Positions 34,934 to 45,142 are shown, numbered from the stretch's first letter. The stretch is 64,000 nucleotides of DNA from Paenibacillus faecis (GCF_008084145.1 NZ_VSDO01000006.1:62001-126000), one strand, 5' to 3'. Made by a program: numbers and translations. The notes: generated by a model not told the origin, from the sequence alone.

Positions 34934-35455
34934 ATGAAGTTTCATATGAAATCGGGCGATACGAGTTTTATCGGCATGGCCAATCCGGATACGTATCGGT
35001 CGTTTGTGGACGAAGATTGGGAACTTGAAGGACTGTTACGACATTTCGGAGACGAGATGAAGGACGGGCATCTGCTGGTTTGCCAGATGACCGAGGAAGG
35101 CATTGAGCATTCCTGGAAGGTTGACGTCCGGGTGGACGGGGAATCACCGGCTGGACCATACCTCCGGCGGGCCGAAGGCTTCCTTGAAGTAACGGAAGGG
35201 TCATTGTACTTGGTGGACTACGATTGCTTGACGATGGCCGCCCAATTTGAGGACGAAGAAATCCCGGACCGGAACTGTTCCCAATACCGGATCGAACTGG
35301 AAAACGGCCGATATCGCGTGGAGATCGTTCAGTTCTATGACGTGGATCAAGACAAACGCATCGGAACGGAAGAGTGCGACCTGATTATTCATTTGACGCC
35401 ATCCGATTCAGCCGTGCCGGCGGAACGGGTGTTTTGGTGCACTTATTGTTCTTGA
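34934..35455 (+). CDS. Hypothetical acidic protein
   Basis: 173-aa soluble acidic protein not recognised. It contains a beta-rich core (GHLLVCQMTEEGIEHSWKVDVRVDGE; GSLYLVDYDCLTMAAQFEDEEIPDRN) and ends VFWCTYCS. ATG 34934 has AAGGGGAGG upstream, so the longer frame from 34850 is rejected. It is the last gene before the repeat array. Confidence 0.7.
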   Translation: MKFHMKSGDTSFIGMANPDTYRSFVDEDWELEGLLRHFGDEMKDGHLLVCQMTEEGIEHSWKVDVRVDGESPAGPYLRRAEGFLEVTEGSLYLVDYDCLTMAAQFEDEEIPDRNCSQYRIELENGRYRVEIVQFYDVDQDKRIGTEECDLIIHLTPSDSAVPAERVFWCTYCS

Positions 35456-36075
35456 GCCGAGCGCCGGGGATATCACGAAATAGCGGCTACTGTGTCCGTT
35501 AGACTCGAAATCGGCCCAAAAGTGCGAAATAGCCGCTACTGCGTCCGTTAGAATTCCGGCGGCGGGGTGTGCGGCCTCAAGAGCATCCCGAGCGGCCCCA
35601 AACGTCCCCGGCGCTCCCTATGCAACGGATGCTAACGGAACTAATAGCGGCTATTTTGCGATAAACGGCGATTCTGAGAATCTAACGGAACTAATAGCCG
35701 CTATTTGCGTCCTCCGCCCCCGAAAAGGCGGGGATATCACGAAATAGCGGCTACTGTGTCCGTTAGACTTCGAAATCGGCCCAAAAGTGCGAAATAGCTG
35801 CTATTGCGTCCGTTAGAAATCCGGCGGCGGGGAGCGCGGCCTCAAGAGCACCCCGAGCGGCCCCAAACGTCCCCAAACGAACCCGGCGCTTCCTATGCAT
35901 CGGATGCTAACGGAACTAATAGCCGCTATTTGCGTCCTCCGCCCCCGAAAAGGCGGGGGGTTCACGAAATAGCGGCTACTGTGTCCGTTAGATTTCGAAA
36001 TCGGCCCAAAAGTGCGAAATAGCTGCTATTGCGTCCGTTAGAAATCCGTCGGCGGGGCGTGCGGCCTCAAACGGT
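35456..36075. repeat. Tandem array of palindromic intergenic repeats (AAATAGCGGCTA family)
   Basis: Six plus-orientation copies of a 26-base unit (GAAATAGCSGCTACTGYGTC then CGTTAG) start at 35477, 35526, 35741, 35791, 35966 and 36016. Three inverted copies (CTAACGGAACTAATAGC...) start at 35632, 35682 and 35907. Units occur in forward pairs about 50 bases apart, and the larger block repeats at about 264 and 225 bases. GC-rich linkers (CCGCCCCCGAAAAGGCGGGG) form extra hairpins. No gene is supported inside; one open frame at 35804 is built from repeat units. Confidence 0.85.
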
Positions 36076-36151
36076 CCGCAACAGCCCCAGAGTAGCCCGG
36101 GACGGGAGCGGTCCCTAGTGGACCGGGTAAATTCCCTATACACAGCAGGTC

Positions 36152-36191
36152 AAAAAGCCTCGACAAAGATCACTCTTTTCGAGGCTTTTTT
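36152..36191 (+). terminator. Intrinsic terminator upstream of the nar promoter
   Basis: AAAAAGCCTCGA / TCGAGGCTTTTT (36152-36163, 36179-36190) plus T run. It insulates the nar promoter from read-through across the repeat array. Confidence 0.9.
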
Positions 36192-36208
36192 GCGTCGTTT
36201 TTGTGAAC

Positions 36209-36272
36209 AGGGTTTTTACCCGGATCATCAGGGATTTCCCTTATGTGAACCAAAGCGCAACCCTTTCATAAT
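36209..36272 (+). promoter_or_regulatory. narG promoter with paired NreC-like sites
   Basis: Site 1 AGGGTTTTTACCC (36209-36221) and site 2 AGGGATTTCCCT (36230-36241) are GGG-N-CCC palindromes with centres about 20 bases apart, followed by a -10-like CATAAT (36267-36272). There is no good -35. The known staphylococcal NreC site is of the TAGGG-N4-CCCTA kind. Site 2 would centre near -43 of the inferred start, the place for an activator. Confidence 0.7.
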
Positions 36273-36345
36273 GGGATTAGAAGAATGAACGCTGATGGAT
36301 TCCCCTCCAAATGATTCATTCTGGACGAAGGAGTGATCGCTTCAC

Positions 36346-39300
36346 ATGAAAAGAAAAACAGGCTTGAGATTTTTTAAACCGACGGAAAGCTATTCGGGAA
36401 ATTGGTCGATTCTTGAGGAAAAAAGCCGGGAATGGGAGAACATGTACCGCGGCCGCTGGTCGCACGACAAGGTTGTTCGCACCACGCACGGCGTGAACTG
36501 CACCGGATCCTGTAGCTGGAAGGTTTTTGTGAAGAACGGGATTATCACCTGGGAAAACCAGCAGATCGATTACCCGTCCTGCGGTCCCGATATGCCGGAA
36601 TTTGAACCCCGCGGATGCCCGCGCGGCGCCTCGTTCTCCTGGTACGAGTACAGCCCGCTCCGCGTGAAATATCCTTATATGCGCGGACGTCTGCTGCGTT
36701 TGTGGACGGAAGCTTTAGCCAAGCACGGCGACCCGGTGAAAGCCTGGGCCAGTATCGTAGAGAACCCGGAAACGGCGAAATCGTACAAACAAGCCCGCGG
36801 AAAGGGCGGTCATGTCCGGGTCACGTGGGATTTGGCGTCCGAACTGATCTCCGCGCAATTGATCTATACCATCAAAAAATACGGCCCCGACCGCATCGCC
36901 GGCTTTACGCCGATCCCGGCCATGTCGATGATCAGCTACGCCTCGGGCGCGCGCTTCATTTCCCTGCTTGGCGGAGAGATGCTCAGCTTCTATGACTGGT
37001 ATGCGGACCTTCCGCCGGCATCGCCGCAAATTTGGGGCGAGCAGACCGATGTGCCGGAATCGTCGGATTGGTACAACTCCGGCTACCTGATGATGTGGGG
37101 CTCGAATGTCCCCTTAACGCGGACGCCGGATGCCCACTTTATGACGGAAGTCCGTTATAAAGGGACGAAGGTCGTCTCCGTCGCCCCAGACCATGCGGAG
37201 AACGTCAAATTCGCCGACAACTGGCTGGCCCCGCATCCGGGGACGGATGCCGCGTTGGCACAGGCGATGACGCACGTCATCCTGGACGAATTTTATGTGC
37301 GGCGCCAGGAGCCGATGTTCCTGAACTATGCCAAGCAGTACACGGATATGCCGTTCCTGATTATGTTGGAGCCGCACGAAGACAAGTATAAAGCCGGGCG
37401 CTTCCTGCGGGCGAGCGATCTGGGCGATACCTCGGAGCATGCGGAGTGGAAACCCGTCATTTTGGACGAAGCGGCTGATGAAATTCTGGTGCCGAACGGA
37501 ACGATGGGCCAGCGCTGGGAAAAAGAAGTGAAGTGGAATCTGATCCTGGAGCGCGGGGACGGCACGAAGATCGAACCGGCCTTGTCCGTTGAGACGCACG
37601 GGGCGGAATGGACGGAAATCGTCTTCCCGTTCTTTGACCACGCCGGCAACGGGACGTTCAACCGTACGATTCCGGTGAAGGAAGTTACCTTGGCCGACGG
37701 CTCGACCCGCTTGGTCGCCACCGTGTACGATCTGATGCTCAGCCAGTACGGCGTGAACCGGCCCGGCTGCAGACTGGCTGCGGCGGGATATGAAGATGCG
37801 GATTCCCACTATACACCGGCATGGCAGGAGCGGATTACGGGCGTCAAGGCGTCGCTGGTTGTGCAGATCGCCCGCGAATTCGCCCAGAACTCCTTGGACA
37901 CCGGCGGCCGATCCATGATCATCATGGGCGCCGGGATCAATCACTGGTTTAACAGCGACACGATTTACCGGTCGATCTTAAACCTGGTCATTTTGACCGC
38001 GTCCCAAGGGGTCAACGGGGGCGGCTGGGCCCACTATGTCGGCCAGGAGAAATGCCGGCCGATCGAAGGCTGGTCCTCGATCGCGTTCGCCCGGGACTGG
38101 CAGGCGCCGCCTCGGCTGCAGAACGCGACATCGTTCTTCTATTTCGCCACGGATCAGTGGAAATACGAAGAGATGAGCAACGCGTCGCTGAAATCACCGA
38201 CCGGCGGGCCGATCGACTATACCCATCCCGCGGATTACAACGTCCTGGCCGCAAGGCTCGGCTGGCTGCCGTCCTATCCGCAGTTCAACAAGAGCAGCCT
38301 GGCCTTCGCCGAAGAGGCCGCGGCCAAAGGGCTCACGGATAATGCCGATATTATCCGGCATGCCTATGAGCAGGTCGTATCGGGCGAAACGAAGTTCGCC
38401 GTCGAGGACCCGGATGCGCCGGAGAACTTCCCGCGCACGCTGTTCGTTTGGCGGTCGAACCTGATCTCCAGCTCCGCCAAAGGGCAGGAGTTCTTCATGA
38501 AGCATCTGCTCGGCACGAGCAACGGACTGTTGTCCACGCCGAACGAAGAGGAGAAGCCGCAGGAAATCGTTTGGCGTGATGAAGTGGAGGGCAAGCTCGA
38601 CTTGCTCGTCGCACTGGATTTCCGGATGACCGCCACTCCGATGTACGCGGACGTCGTCCTTCCGGCGGCTACCTGGTATGAGAAGGTCGATTTATCGTCG
38701 ACGGATATGCATCCGTTCGTGCATCCGTTCAATCCGGCGATCGACCCGTTATGGGAATCGAGATCCGATTGGGATATTTACCGGGCGCTGGCCTATACGT
38801 TCTCGGAGATGGCCAAGACCCATCTGCCGGGGGTTTACAAGGATATCGTCACTTCTCCGCTGGGACACGATTCCCAGGCTGAAATCGCCCAGCCGTACGG
38901 CTTGGTGAAGGACTGGAGGAAGGGCGAGGTCGAACCGGTCCTCGGCAAAACGATGCCGGGCTTTACGGTGGTCGAGCGCGATTATACGCAAATTTACAAT
39001 AAATACGTCACCCTCGGACCAAACCTGGAGAACGGCAAGGTCGGAGCGCACGGCGTTTCCTTCTCCGTGAAGGAAGAGTACGAGGAATTGAAGAAAATCA
39101 ACGGCACGTATTTTGACGAAACGATCAAAAACGGCCGGCCGAAGCTGCATACGGCCAGACACGCGGCGAACGCGGTGCTGCATATTTCGTCAGCGACGAA
39201 CGGCCGGGTTTCGCAGCGGGCCTGGGAAGCCGCCGAGCAGGACACGGGCGTGCAGCTGAAAGACATCTCCGCGGACCGGGCGGCCGAGAAGATTACGTTC

Positions 39301-40020
39301 GCCGGCATCACCGCGCAGCCGCGGGAAGTAATTCCAACGCCGGTGTTCAGCGGCTCCAACAAATCGGGCCGCAGATATTCGCCGTTTACGACGAATATCG
39401 AACGTCTCGTGCCGTTCCGCACGCTGACGGGACGCCAGCATTTTTATCTGGATCACGAGATCTTCATCCAGTATGGCGAATCGCTGCCGGTTTATAAGCC
39501 GACTTTGCCGCCGATGGTGTTCGGCCCCCGCGACAAACAGGTGACCGGAGGCAAAGATACGCTGGTGCTGAGATATTTGACGCCGCACGGCAAATGGAAC
39601 ATTCACAGCACCTATCAAGATAACCAGCACATGCTGACGTTGTTCCGCGGCGGTCCGACGGTCTGGATCAGCCGGGAAGACGCGGAAGCGCACCAGATCG
39701 GCGATAACGACTGGTTGGAAGTTTACAACCGCAACGGGGTCGTAACGGCCCGGGCCGTCGTGAGCCACCGGATGCCGAAAGGCACGATGTTCATGTATCA
39801 TGCCCAGGACAAACATATCAACGTTCCGGGCTCATCGATCACGAACGAGCGGGGCGGCAGCCACAATGCGCCGACGCGGATTCATCTCAAGCCGACGCAG
39901 CTCGTCGGCGGCTACGCGCAGCTCAGTTACGGCTTCAACTACTACGGACCGATCGGCAACCAGCGGGACGTATACGTGGCCGTTCGCAAAATGAAGGAGG
40001 TCGACTGGCTTGAAGATTAA
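36346..40020 (+). CDS. narG: Respiratory nitrate reductase, alpha subunit
   Basis: 1224-aa catalytic subunit of membrane-bound nitrate reductase; it reduces nitrate to nitrite with quinol electrons passed through NarH and NarI. The FS0 [4Fe-4S] ligand set is H48, C52, C56 and C91. The Mo-bisMGD pocket includes WGEQTDVPESSDWYNSGYLMMWGSNVPLTRTPDAHF and the later GAGINHWFNSDTIYR. Length matches the family. The N terminus has no twin-arginine signal, as expected for NarG facing the cytoplasm. AAGGAG precedes the ATG. First gene of narGHJI. Confidence 0.97.
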   Translation: MKRKTGLRFFKPTESYSGNWSILEEKSREWENMYRGRWSHDKVVRTTHGVNCTGSCSWKVFVKNGIITWENQQIDYPSCGPDMPEFEPRGCPRGASFSWYEYSPLRVKYPYMRGRLLRLWTEALAKHGDPVKAWASIVENPETAKSYKQARGKGGHVRVTWDLASELISAQLIYTIKKYGPDRIAGFTPIPAMSMISYASGARFISLLGGEMLSFYDWYADLPPASPQIWGEQTDVPESSDWYNSGYLMMWGSNVPLTRTPDAHFMTEVRYKGTKVVSVAPDHAENVKFADNWLAPHPGTDAALAQAMTHVILDEFYVRRQEPMFLNYAKQYTDMPFLIMLEPHEDKYKAGRFLRASDLGDTSEHAEWKPVILDEAADEILVPNGTMGQRWEKEVKWNLILERGDGTKIEPALSVETHGAEWTEIVFPFFDHAGNGTFNRTIPVKEVTLADGSTRLVATVYDLMLSQYGVNRPGCRLAAAGYEDADSHYTPAWQERITGVKASLVVQIAREFAQNSLDTGGRSMIIMGAGINHWFNSDTIYRSILNLVILTASQGVNGGGWAHYVGQEKCRPIEGWSSIAFARDWQAPPRLQNATSFFYFATDQWKYEEMSNASLKSPTGGPIDYTHPADYNVLAARLGWLPSYPQFNKSSLAFAEEAAAKGLTDNADIIRHAYEQVVSGETKFAVEDPDAPENFPRTLFVWRSNLISSSAKGQEFFMKHLLGTSNGLLSTPNEEEKPQEIVWRDEVEGKLDLLVALDFRMTATPMYADVVLPAATWYEKVDLSSTDMHPFVHPFNPAIDPLWESRSDWDIYRALAYTFSEMAKTHLPGVYKDIVTSPLGHDSQAEIAQPYGLVKDWRKGEVEPVLGKTMPGFTVVERDYTQIYNKYVTLGPNLENGKVGAHGVSFSVKEEYEELKKINGTYFDETIKNGRPKLHTARHAANAVLHISSATNGRVSQRAWEAAEQDTGVQLKDISADRAAEKITFAGITAQPREVIPTPVFSGSNKSGRRYSPFTTNIERLVPFRTLTGRQHFYLDHEIFIQYGESLPVYKPTLPPMVFGPRDKQVTGGKDTLVLRYLTPHGKWNIHSTYQDNQHMLTLFRGGPTVWISREDAEAHQIGDNDWLEVYNRNGVVTARAVVSHRMPKGTMFMYHAQDKHINVPGSSITNERGGSHNAPTRIHLKPTQLVGGYAQLSYGFNYYGPIGNQRDVYVAVRKMKEVDWLED

Positions 40021-41554
40021 AGCGCAAATCGCCATGGTGATGAACCTGGACAAATGCATCGGCTGCCATACCTGCAGCGTGACTTGCAAAAGCACCTGGA
40101 CGAACCGGGAAGGTGCGGAGTACATGTGGTTCAACAACGTAGAGACCAAGCCGGGGATCGGCTATCCGAAGCGTTGGGAGGACCAGGAGAAGTACAAGGG
40201 AGGATGGACCCTGCGTAAAGGCAAGCTGGAGCTGAAATCCGGCAGCAAACTGTCCAAAATCGCGCTGGGGAAAATCTTTTACAATCCCGATATGCCGGAA
40301 ATGAAGGACTACTACGAGCCCTGGACCTATGACTATGCCAAATTGACGAACTCGGGCGAGAAGAAGCATCAGCCGGTGGCCCGTCCGAAATCCGCGGTGA
40401 GCGGGGAGACGATGGATCTCGACTGGGGGCCCAACTGGGAGGACGATCTCGCCGGAGGCCATATTACCGGCCCGAAGGATCCCAATATCGAGAAGATCGA
40501 AGAAGAGATTAAATTCAACTTTGAGCAATCGTTTATGATGTATCTGCCTCGTCTATGCGAGCACTGCCTGAACCCGAGCTGTGTGGCTTCGTGCCCGTCG
40601 GGCGCCATGTACAAACGGGATGAGGACGGCATCGTGCTTGTCGACCAGGAAGCCTGCCGGGGCTGGCGCTACTGCATGACGGGATGTCCGTACAAAAAGG
40701 TGTATTTCAACTGGAAGACCAACAAGGCGGAAAAGTGTACCTTCTGCTTCCCGCGGATCGAAGCCGGACTGCCGACGGTATGCTCGGAAACTTGCACCGG
40801 GCGCATTCGCTACCTCGGCGTCCTGCTGTATGACGCCGACCGCGTACAGGATGCGGCGTCCATGCCGGACGAGAAGGATCTGTACCGGGCGCAGTGCGAT
40901 TTATTCCTGGACCCGCACGATCCGAAAGTTATCGAGCAAGCGCGTAAAGACGGGCTCGCCGAAGAGTGGATCGAAGCGGCGCAAAATTCGCCGGTGTACA
41001 AATTGGCGATCGAGTACAAGCTGGCGTTCCCGCTGCATCCGGAATACCGGACGCTGCCGATGGTATGGTATGTGCCGCCGCTCAGCCCGATCATGAGCCA
41101 TTTCGAAGGCAAGGATTCGATCCAGAATCCGGACCTGATCTTCCCGGCCATCGAGGAAATGAGAACGCCGATTCAGTATTTGGCCAATATGCTGACCGCC
41201 GGAGACACCGAAGTCGTCAAGGAGGCCCTCCAGCGGATGGCGATGATGCGCTCCTACAAACGGGCGGAATTCTCCAAGCAGCCTTTGGACGAAAACCGTT
41301 TGGCCCGCGTGGGCTTGAACGCCCGGCAAATCGAGGAGATGTACCGGCTGCTCGCGATCGCCAAGTACGAGGACCGATTCGTTATTCCGACATCGCACAA
41401 GGAAGGTTACATGGATCCTTTCCGTGCGCAAGGGATGGAAGGGTTCGGCGGCATGAACTGCGACGGATGCGGACCGGCATCGCCGCGGACGGAAAGCAAG
41501 AGCGGCAAGGAGCTGTACGAGGAGAACTTCTACGGGGGGATCTGGCGTGATTGA
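40010..41554 (+). CDS. narH: Respiratory nitrate reductase, beta subunit
   Basis: 514-aa iron-sulfur subunit carrying electrons from NarI haem to NarG. The first cluster motif is C16-x2-C19-x2-C22-x3-C26 (CIGCHTCSVTC). The later set LCEHCLNPSCVASCP, CRGWRYCMTGCP and CTFC...CSETC completes four centres. The Trp in CRGWRYC replaces a Cys and marks the [3Fe-4S] cluster, as in known NarH. TTG 40010 overlaps the narG end by 11 bases and lies 9 bases after AAGGAGG. Confidence 0.97.
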   Translation: MKIKAQIAMVMNLDKCIGCHTCSVTCKSTWTNREGAEYMWFNNVETKPGIGYPKRWEDQEKYKGGWTLRKGKLELKSGSKLSKIALGKIFYNPDMPEMKDYYEPWTYDYAKLTNSGEKKHQPVARPKSAVSGETMDLDWGPNWEDDLAGGHITGPKDPNIEKIEEEIKFNFEQSFMMYLPRLCEHCLNPSCVASCPSGAMYKRDEDGIVLVDQEACRGWRYCMTGCPYKKVYFNWKTNKAEKCTFCFPRIEAGLPTVCSETCTGRIRYLGVLLYDADRVQDAASMPDEKDLYRAQCDLFLDPHDPKVIEQARKDGLAEEWIEAAQNSPVYKLAIEYKLAFPLHPEYRTLPMVWYVPPLSPIMSHFEGKDSIQNPDLIFPAIEEMRTPIQYLANMLTAGDTEVVKEALQRMAMMRSYKRAEFSKQPLDENRLARVGLNARQIEEMYRLLAIAKYEDRFVIPTSHKEGYMDPFRAQGMEGFGGMNCDGCGPASPRTESKSGKELYEENFYGGIWRD

Positions 41555-42107
41555 TCTGGTCAAGTTAAACGACTATAAAGAAGCCTTTGGCTTTTTTGCC
41601 CGGCAACTGGCTTATCCCGAGAAACGCAGCATGCAGAATCTGACGATGGACGGGGACGTTCCCCCGCCCGTCGCCCAGCTGCTGAACACGTACCGGGAAC
41701 AAATGGAGCTGCTTAGTATGGAAGAGATTGAAGAGAGCTATGTGCAAACATTCGATTTTCAGAGAAGCACGACCTTGTACATGACTTATTTTAAATTCGA
41801 AGATTCTCGCGAGCGGGGAAATATGCTATCCGCCCTGAAAGCCATCTATGAGACGTTCGGGCTCGAAATGGCGGACAGCGAGCTTCCGGACTACTTGCCC
41901 CTGATGTGCGAGTTTCTTTATGCCGCGGAATGGGTGGGCCAAGAGAAAGCCGAACTCGGCGTAAGTACGCTGCTCAGTGTTTTGGAGGACGGCACGTATT
42001 CCCTGATGAACGCGCTGGAGAAGATCGAAAGCCCTTATTTTTTCCTGGTGAAGGCGTTAAGGGAAACGTTTAAATGCTGTTTGCGGAAGGAGGCGCTGGA
42101 ATCATGA
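41547..42107 (+). CDS. narJ: Nitrate reductase assembly chaperone
   Basis: 186-aa member of the NarJ/TorD helical chaperone family, needed for molybdenum cofactor insertion into NarG but not part of the final enzyme. Typical opening LVKLNDYKEAFGFFARQLAYPE and the central FDFQRSTTLYMTYFKFEDSRERGNML segment. GTG 41547 overlaps the narH stop by 8 bases with GGGGGGA upstream. Confidence 0.94.
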   Translation: MIDLVKLNDYKEAFGFFARQLAYPEKRSMQNLTMDGDVPPPVAQLLNTYREQMELLSMEEIEESYVQTFDFQRSTTLYMTYFKFEDSRERGNMLSALKAIYETFGLEMADSELPDYLPLMCEFLYAAEWVGQEKAELGVSTLLSVLEDGTYSLMNALEKIESPYFFLVKALRETFKCCLRKEALES

Positions 42108-42802
42108 ACTGGCTGGATCATTTCGTCTGGGTCATCTTTCCTTATTTATGCGTCGCGGTTTTTGTGGTGGGTCATATTTTTCGATTCCGGTACGATCAGT
42201 TTCACTGGACGGCCAAATCAAGTGAGTTTATCGAGAAAAAGCAGCTGATGGTGGGCAGCCTCCTGTTTCACATCGGTATCCTCCCCGTCATTATGGGCCA
42301 TATCGCCGGTCTGGGGATTCCTAAGGAATGGATGGAGTCCATGGGCGTCAACGAGCATGTGTACCATATCGGAGCGGTTTACATCGGCGGACTTTTCGGA
42401 GTGATCACCTTGGCGGGGATGCTGCTCCTGACCACGCGCCGCCTAACCAAACGTACGATCCGTCAGCTCAGTACCACCTCGGATCTGATCGTTAACGTCA
42501 TGCTGCTGTTTATCGTATTTATGGGCGTGTTCTCCACCTTGGTGACTACGAATGTGCAGCCGGAGTTTGATTACCGGGAGACGATCTCCGTCTGGTTCCG
42601 CAATCTGTTCCTGTTCCAACCGGACGCCTCTCTGATGAGCGAGGTTCCGCTTTCGTTCAAGATGCATGTGGTGGCCGGCTTCCTGATCTTCGCGTTCTGG
42701 CCGTTCAGCCGACTGGTTCATGTCTGGAGCGTACCCTTGAATTATGTACGCAGAAGCTATATCCTTTATAGGAAACATCGTCAGCAGAGCGTACGTCGCT
42801 AA
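42104..42802 (+). CDS. narI: Respiratory nitrate reductase, gamma subunit (cytochrome b)
   Basis: 232-aa membrane subunit with five hydrophobic segments that oxidises quinol and holds two b haems. Haem-ligand histidines are visible in LFHIGILPVIMGHIAGL and KMHVVAGFLIFAFWPFSRLVHVWSVP. ATG 42104 overlaps the narJ stop by four bases and has GGAAGGAGG upstream, so the longer frame from 42074 is rejected. Last of the narGHJI set; nreA begins 43 bases on without a terminator. Confidence 0.96.
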   Translation: MNWLDHFVWVIFPYLCVAVFVVGHIFRFRYDQFHWTAKSSEFIEKKQLMVGSLLFHIGILPVIMGHIAGLGIPKEWMESMGVNEHVYHIGAVYIGGLFGVITLAGMLLLTTRRLTKRTIRQLSTTSDLIVNVMLLFIVFMGVFSTLVTTNVQPEFDYRETISVWFRNLFLFQPDASLMSEVPLSFKMHVVAGFLIFAFWPFSRLVHVWSVPLNYVRRSYILYRKHRQQSVRR

Positions 42803-42845
42803 GTCGTTCAGAAATGTACAGGAATAATGTTAGGGAGATAGAGCT

Positions 42846-43307
42846 ATGCACCAGAGTTCCGGTCAATACCAAACGATCCTCGATCAATTGAGAGAGAAGA
42901 TGGGCTATGATTTCGTTTCGCTGGCTTTCGCCCAGTCCGAGGCGGATGGTTTCGTTTTAACATGGCAGTATGCCTCCGGTAATTTGAACAACCGGTACAA
43001 ACGGATTGTGCTTCAGTCGGGCAAAGGAATCGCCGGAATCGTATATAAAACGGGGAAACCGATGCTGGTTGAAGATGTTGCGGATGAACTGAATTCGGGC
43101 GACCTGTTCAATTATCCGATTCTGATTTCCGAACGGTTAACCAGTGTCGCCGCGATTCCCTTGTACCGGTTTGAGCGGGTGGAGGGCATTCTGCTTGCGG
43201 GTTACCGGGAGAACAGTCGTTTTACGAGAGAAGGGCTGCGGATGTTACATGCGCAGCTCCGAGGCGAGTTCGGTGATTTTGAAGTCAAGGAGATGTCCGT
43301 GTTATGA
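42846..43307 (+). CDS. nreA: GAF-domain nitrate sensor
   Basis: 153-aa single GAF domain. It has the layout of NreA, which binds nitrate and modulates the NreB kinase: GKGIAGIVYKTGKPMLVEDVADELNSGDLFNYPILISERLTSVAAIPLYR. GGGAG precedes the ATG. It is followed with a four-base overlap by nreB, reproducing the nreABC order known from staphylococci. Confidence 0.87.
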   Translation: MHQSSGQYQTILDQLREKMGYDFVSLAFAQSEADGFVLTWQYASGNLNNRYKRIVLQSGKGIAGIVYKTGKPMLVEDVADELNSGDLFNYPILISERLTSVAAIPLYRFERVEGILLAGYRENSRFTREGLRMLHAQLRGEFGDFEVKEMSVL

Positions 43308-44416
43308 CTCCGCAAACCTCTGGAATTTCATCCGACCTGCTGTGGAACCTGTACCGCAACAGCCCGGAAGCCGTCCTGTTCTTTGACGCCGCTAACCATA
43401 TAATCGCGATAAATCCGGCTGCCGAGCGCTTGTTTGACCCGAAGCTGCTGAGCCGGCTTTCTTCCGGAGGCAACAACGCCTTCTGTTTTACCTGCCGCGG
43501 CTATACGAGCGAAGAGGAACTGATGTCCTGCCTCAACTGCTATCTGTCCTCTCCGGCCCGTGATTTTGCCTCGTTTCAGCTGTTTCTGGAGACGAAGGAG
43601 CGAGGGCTGCTGCCGTTCTCGGCCAGTTTTTTCCCCATTGAGGAAGAGTCGGGTATCCGGGTGCTGATGCTCCGGGATTTGACCCGCCCGCTCATGACGC
43701 AAGACAGTTTGAACCGGAATACGATGACGAAAAGCATCATTAAAGCCCAGGAGGACGAGCGCAAGCGGATTTCCCGCGAACTGCACGACAGCGTAGCACA
43801 GGAGCTGATCAGTTCCCTGGTGGATCTCCGGGTTCTCAAATACTTGAACGTGCAGGACGAAGCCTTGCAGAAGATCCAGCAAACGGAAGCTTCCTTGACC
43901 CGCTTGCTGGATCAAATCCGCAATCTGTCGGTCGAACTCCGTCCCGCGTCCCTGGATGATTTGGGTTTGGAGGCGGCCTTCCGCTCCCACTTCAAATGGA
44001 TCGAGAAGAATTACGGCGTTCTCGTGCGTTTCACGGCGGAATTGAACGGAACCCGGTTTAACAGCGAAATTGAAACGGTCGTATACCGCATCTGCCAGGA
44101 ATCCGTATTGAACGCGCTAAAATATGCGGATGTGGACGAGATCGCCGTGCGGCTGTTTGAGCGGGAAGACGGCCTCGAGTTGATCGTCCGGGACGAAGGC
44201 TGCGGGTTTGACGTCAATGCCCGGGATCCGAAAGGGACCGGCCTGGGCCTATACGGGATGAAAGAGCGGACCGAGCTGGTGAACGGGGAGTTAACGATCA
44301 CTTCCGAGCCCGGCAAAGGCACCGCCGTTCATCTGCGGATCCCTACGGGTAAGGCCGCTGCGGCTCCGGCATCGGGAGATCCCGGGAAAAGCTATGGTCG
44401 GGGGGAAGAGAAATGA
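43304..44416 (+). CDS. nreB: Oxygen-sensing histidine kinase with PAS iron-sulfur domain
   Basis: 370-aa cytoplasmic kinase. The PAS domain (about 12-130) carries C61-x2-C64-x11-C76-x2-C79, the four-cysteine arrangement that holds an oxygen-labile [4Fe-4S] cluster in NreB. The HisKA_3 box [18 protein letters not shown] has His164 and the HATPase domain ends with [18 protein letters not shown]. Loss of oxygen should activate it to phosphorylate NreC. Start and stop overlap neighbours by ATGA on both sides. Confidence 0.93.
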   Translation: MTPQTSGISSDLLWNLYRNSPEAVLFFDAANHIIAINPAAERLFDPKLLSRLSSGGNNAFCFTCRGYTSEEELMSCLNCYLSSPARDFASFQLFLETKERGLLPFSASFFPIEEESGIRVLMLRDLTRPLMTQDSLNRNTMTKSIIKAQEDERKRISRELHDSVAQELISSLVDLRVLKYLNVQDEALQKIQQTEASLTRLLDQIRNLSVELRPASLDDLGLEAAFRSHFKWIEKNYGVLVRFTAELNGTRFNSEIETVVYRICQESVLNALKYADVDEIAVRLFEREDGLELIVRDEGCGFDVNARDPKGTGLGLYGMKERTELVNGELTITSEPGKGTAVHLRIPTGKAAAAPASGDPGKSYGRGEEK

Positions 44417-45060
44417 GAATCGTCATTGCGGATGACCACGCGGTCGTTAGAAGCGGTTTTGAAATGATCATCAATTTTCAAGAGGACATGGAGGTTGTCG
44501 CCACGGCGGCGGACGGAATCGAGGCTTATCAGATGGTCGCCAAGCATCGGCCGGACATACTGCTGATGGATCTGAGCATGCCTCCCGGAGAGAGCGGCTT
44601 GATCGCCACAGGCAAAATCAATGAGGACTTCCCGGATACGAAGATCCTCATCTTGACCATGTATGATGATGAAGAATATTTGTTCCATGTGCTCAAGAAC
44701 GGAGCGAGGGGCTATGTTCTCAAAAATTCACCGGATGAGCAGCTCGTTACGGCGATCCGTATGGTCCATCAAGGGGGGACCTACATTCATCCCAAGCTCG
44801 CCACCTCGCTGGTCCGGGAGTTCATTAACAAGGACCACGGCGTGGATGAAAGCAACCCCTACCAGGTGCTGTCCACGCGGGAAATCGAAATTCTCCCTCT
44901 GGTAGCCAAGGGATACGGCAACAAGGAAATCGCGGAAATGCTCCATATTTCCGTAAAAACCGTAGAAGCCCATAAAGCCAAACTGATGGACAAATTGAAC
45001 TTGAAAACCAGGCCGGAACTGGTGGAATACGCTTTGAAGAAGAAATTGCTTGATTTTTAA
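44413..45060 (+). CDS. nreC: NarL-family response regulator
   Basis: 215-aa regulator. The receiver has D7/D8 and phosphoacceptor D53 ([11 protein letters not shown]). The C-terminal LuxR/NarL helix-turn-helix is [57 protein letters not shown]. Phospho-NreC activates nitrate respiration genes; candidate sites lie before narG and narK in this window. Followed by a strong terminator. Confidence 0.94.
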   Translation: MRIVIADDHAVVRSGFEMIINFQEDMEVVATAADGIEAYQMVAKHRPDILLMDLSMPPGESGLIATGKINEDFPDTKILILTMYDDEEYLFHVLKNGARGYVLKNSPDEQLVTAIRMVHQGGTYIHPKLATSLVREFINKDHGVDESNPYQVLSTREIEILPLVAKGYGNKEIAEMLHISVKTVEAHKAKLMDKLNLKTRPELVEYALKKKLLDF

Positions 45061-45082
45061 GTTTGACTGGACATTTCCCTTA

Positions 45083-45121
45083 TAAAAGCCCAAGATCATC
45101 CCTTGATGATTTTGGGCTTTT
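45083..45121 (+). terminator. Intrinsic terminator of the nar-nre operon
   Basis: AAAAGCCCAAGATCATC pairs with GATGATTTTGGGCTTTT through a CCTT-type loop, then a T-rich tail. Confidence 0.9.
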
Positions 45122-45142
45122 GTGTGTCAAAACCTCGCCGAT

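Noticed and set aside
35456-36075. Possible CRISPR array
   Set aside because: Repeats occur in both orientations, spacing is irregular, the linkers are themselves repeated and no cas genes are near.
37114-37944. Long minus-strand reading frame inside narG
   Set aside because: It mirrors the codon bias of narG, lacks a ribosome site and has no recognisable domain; similar shadows occur opposite the large secreted proteins.
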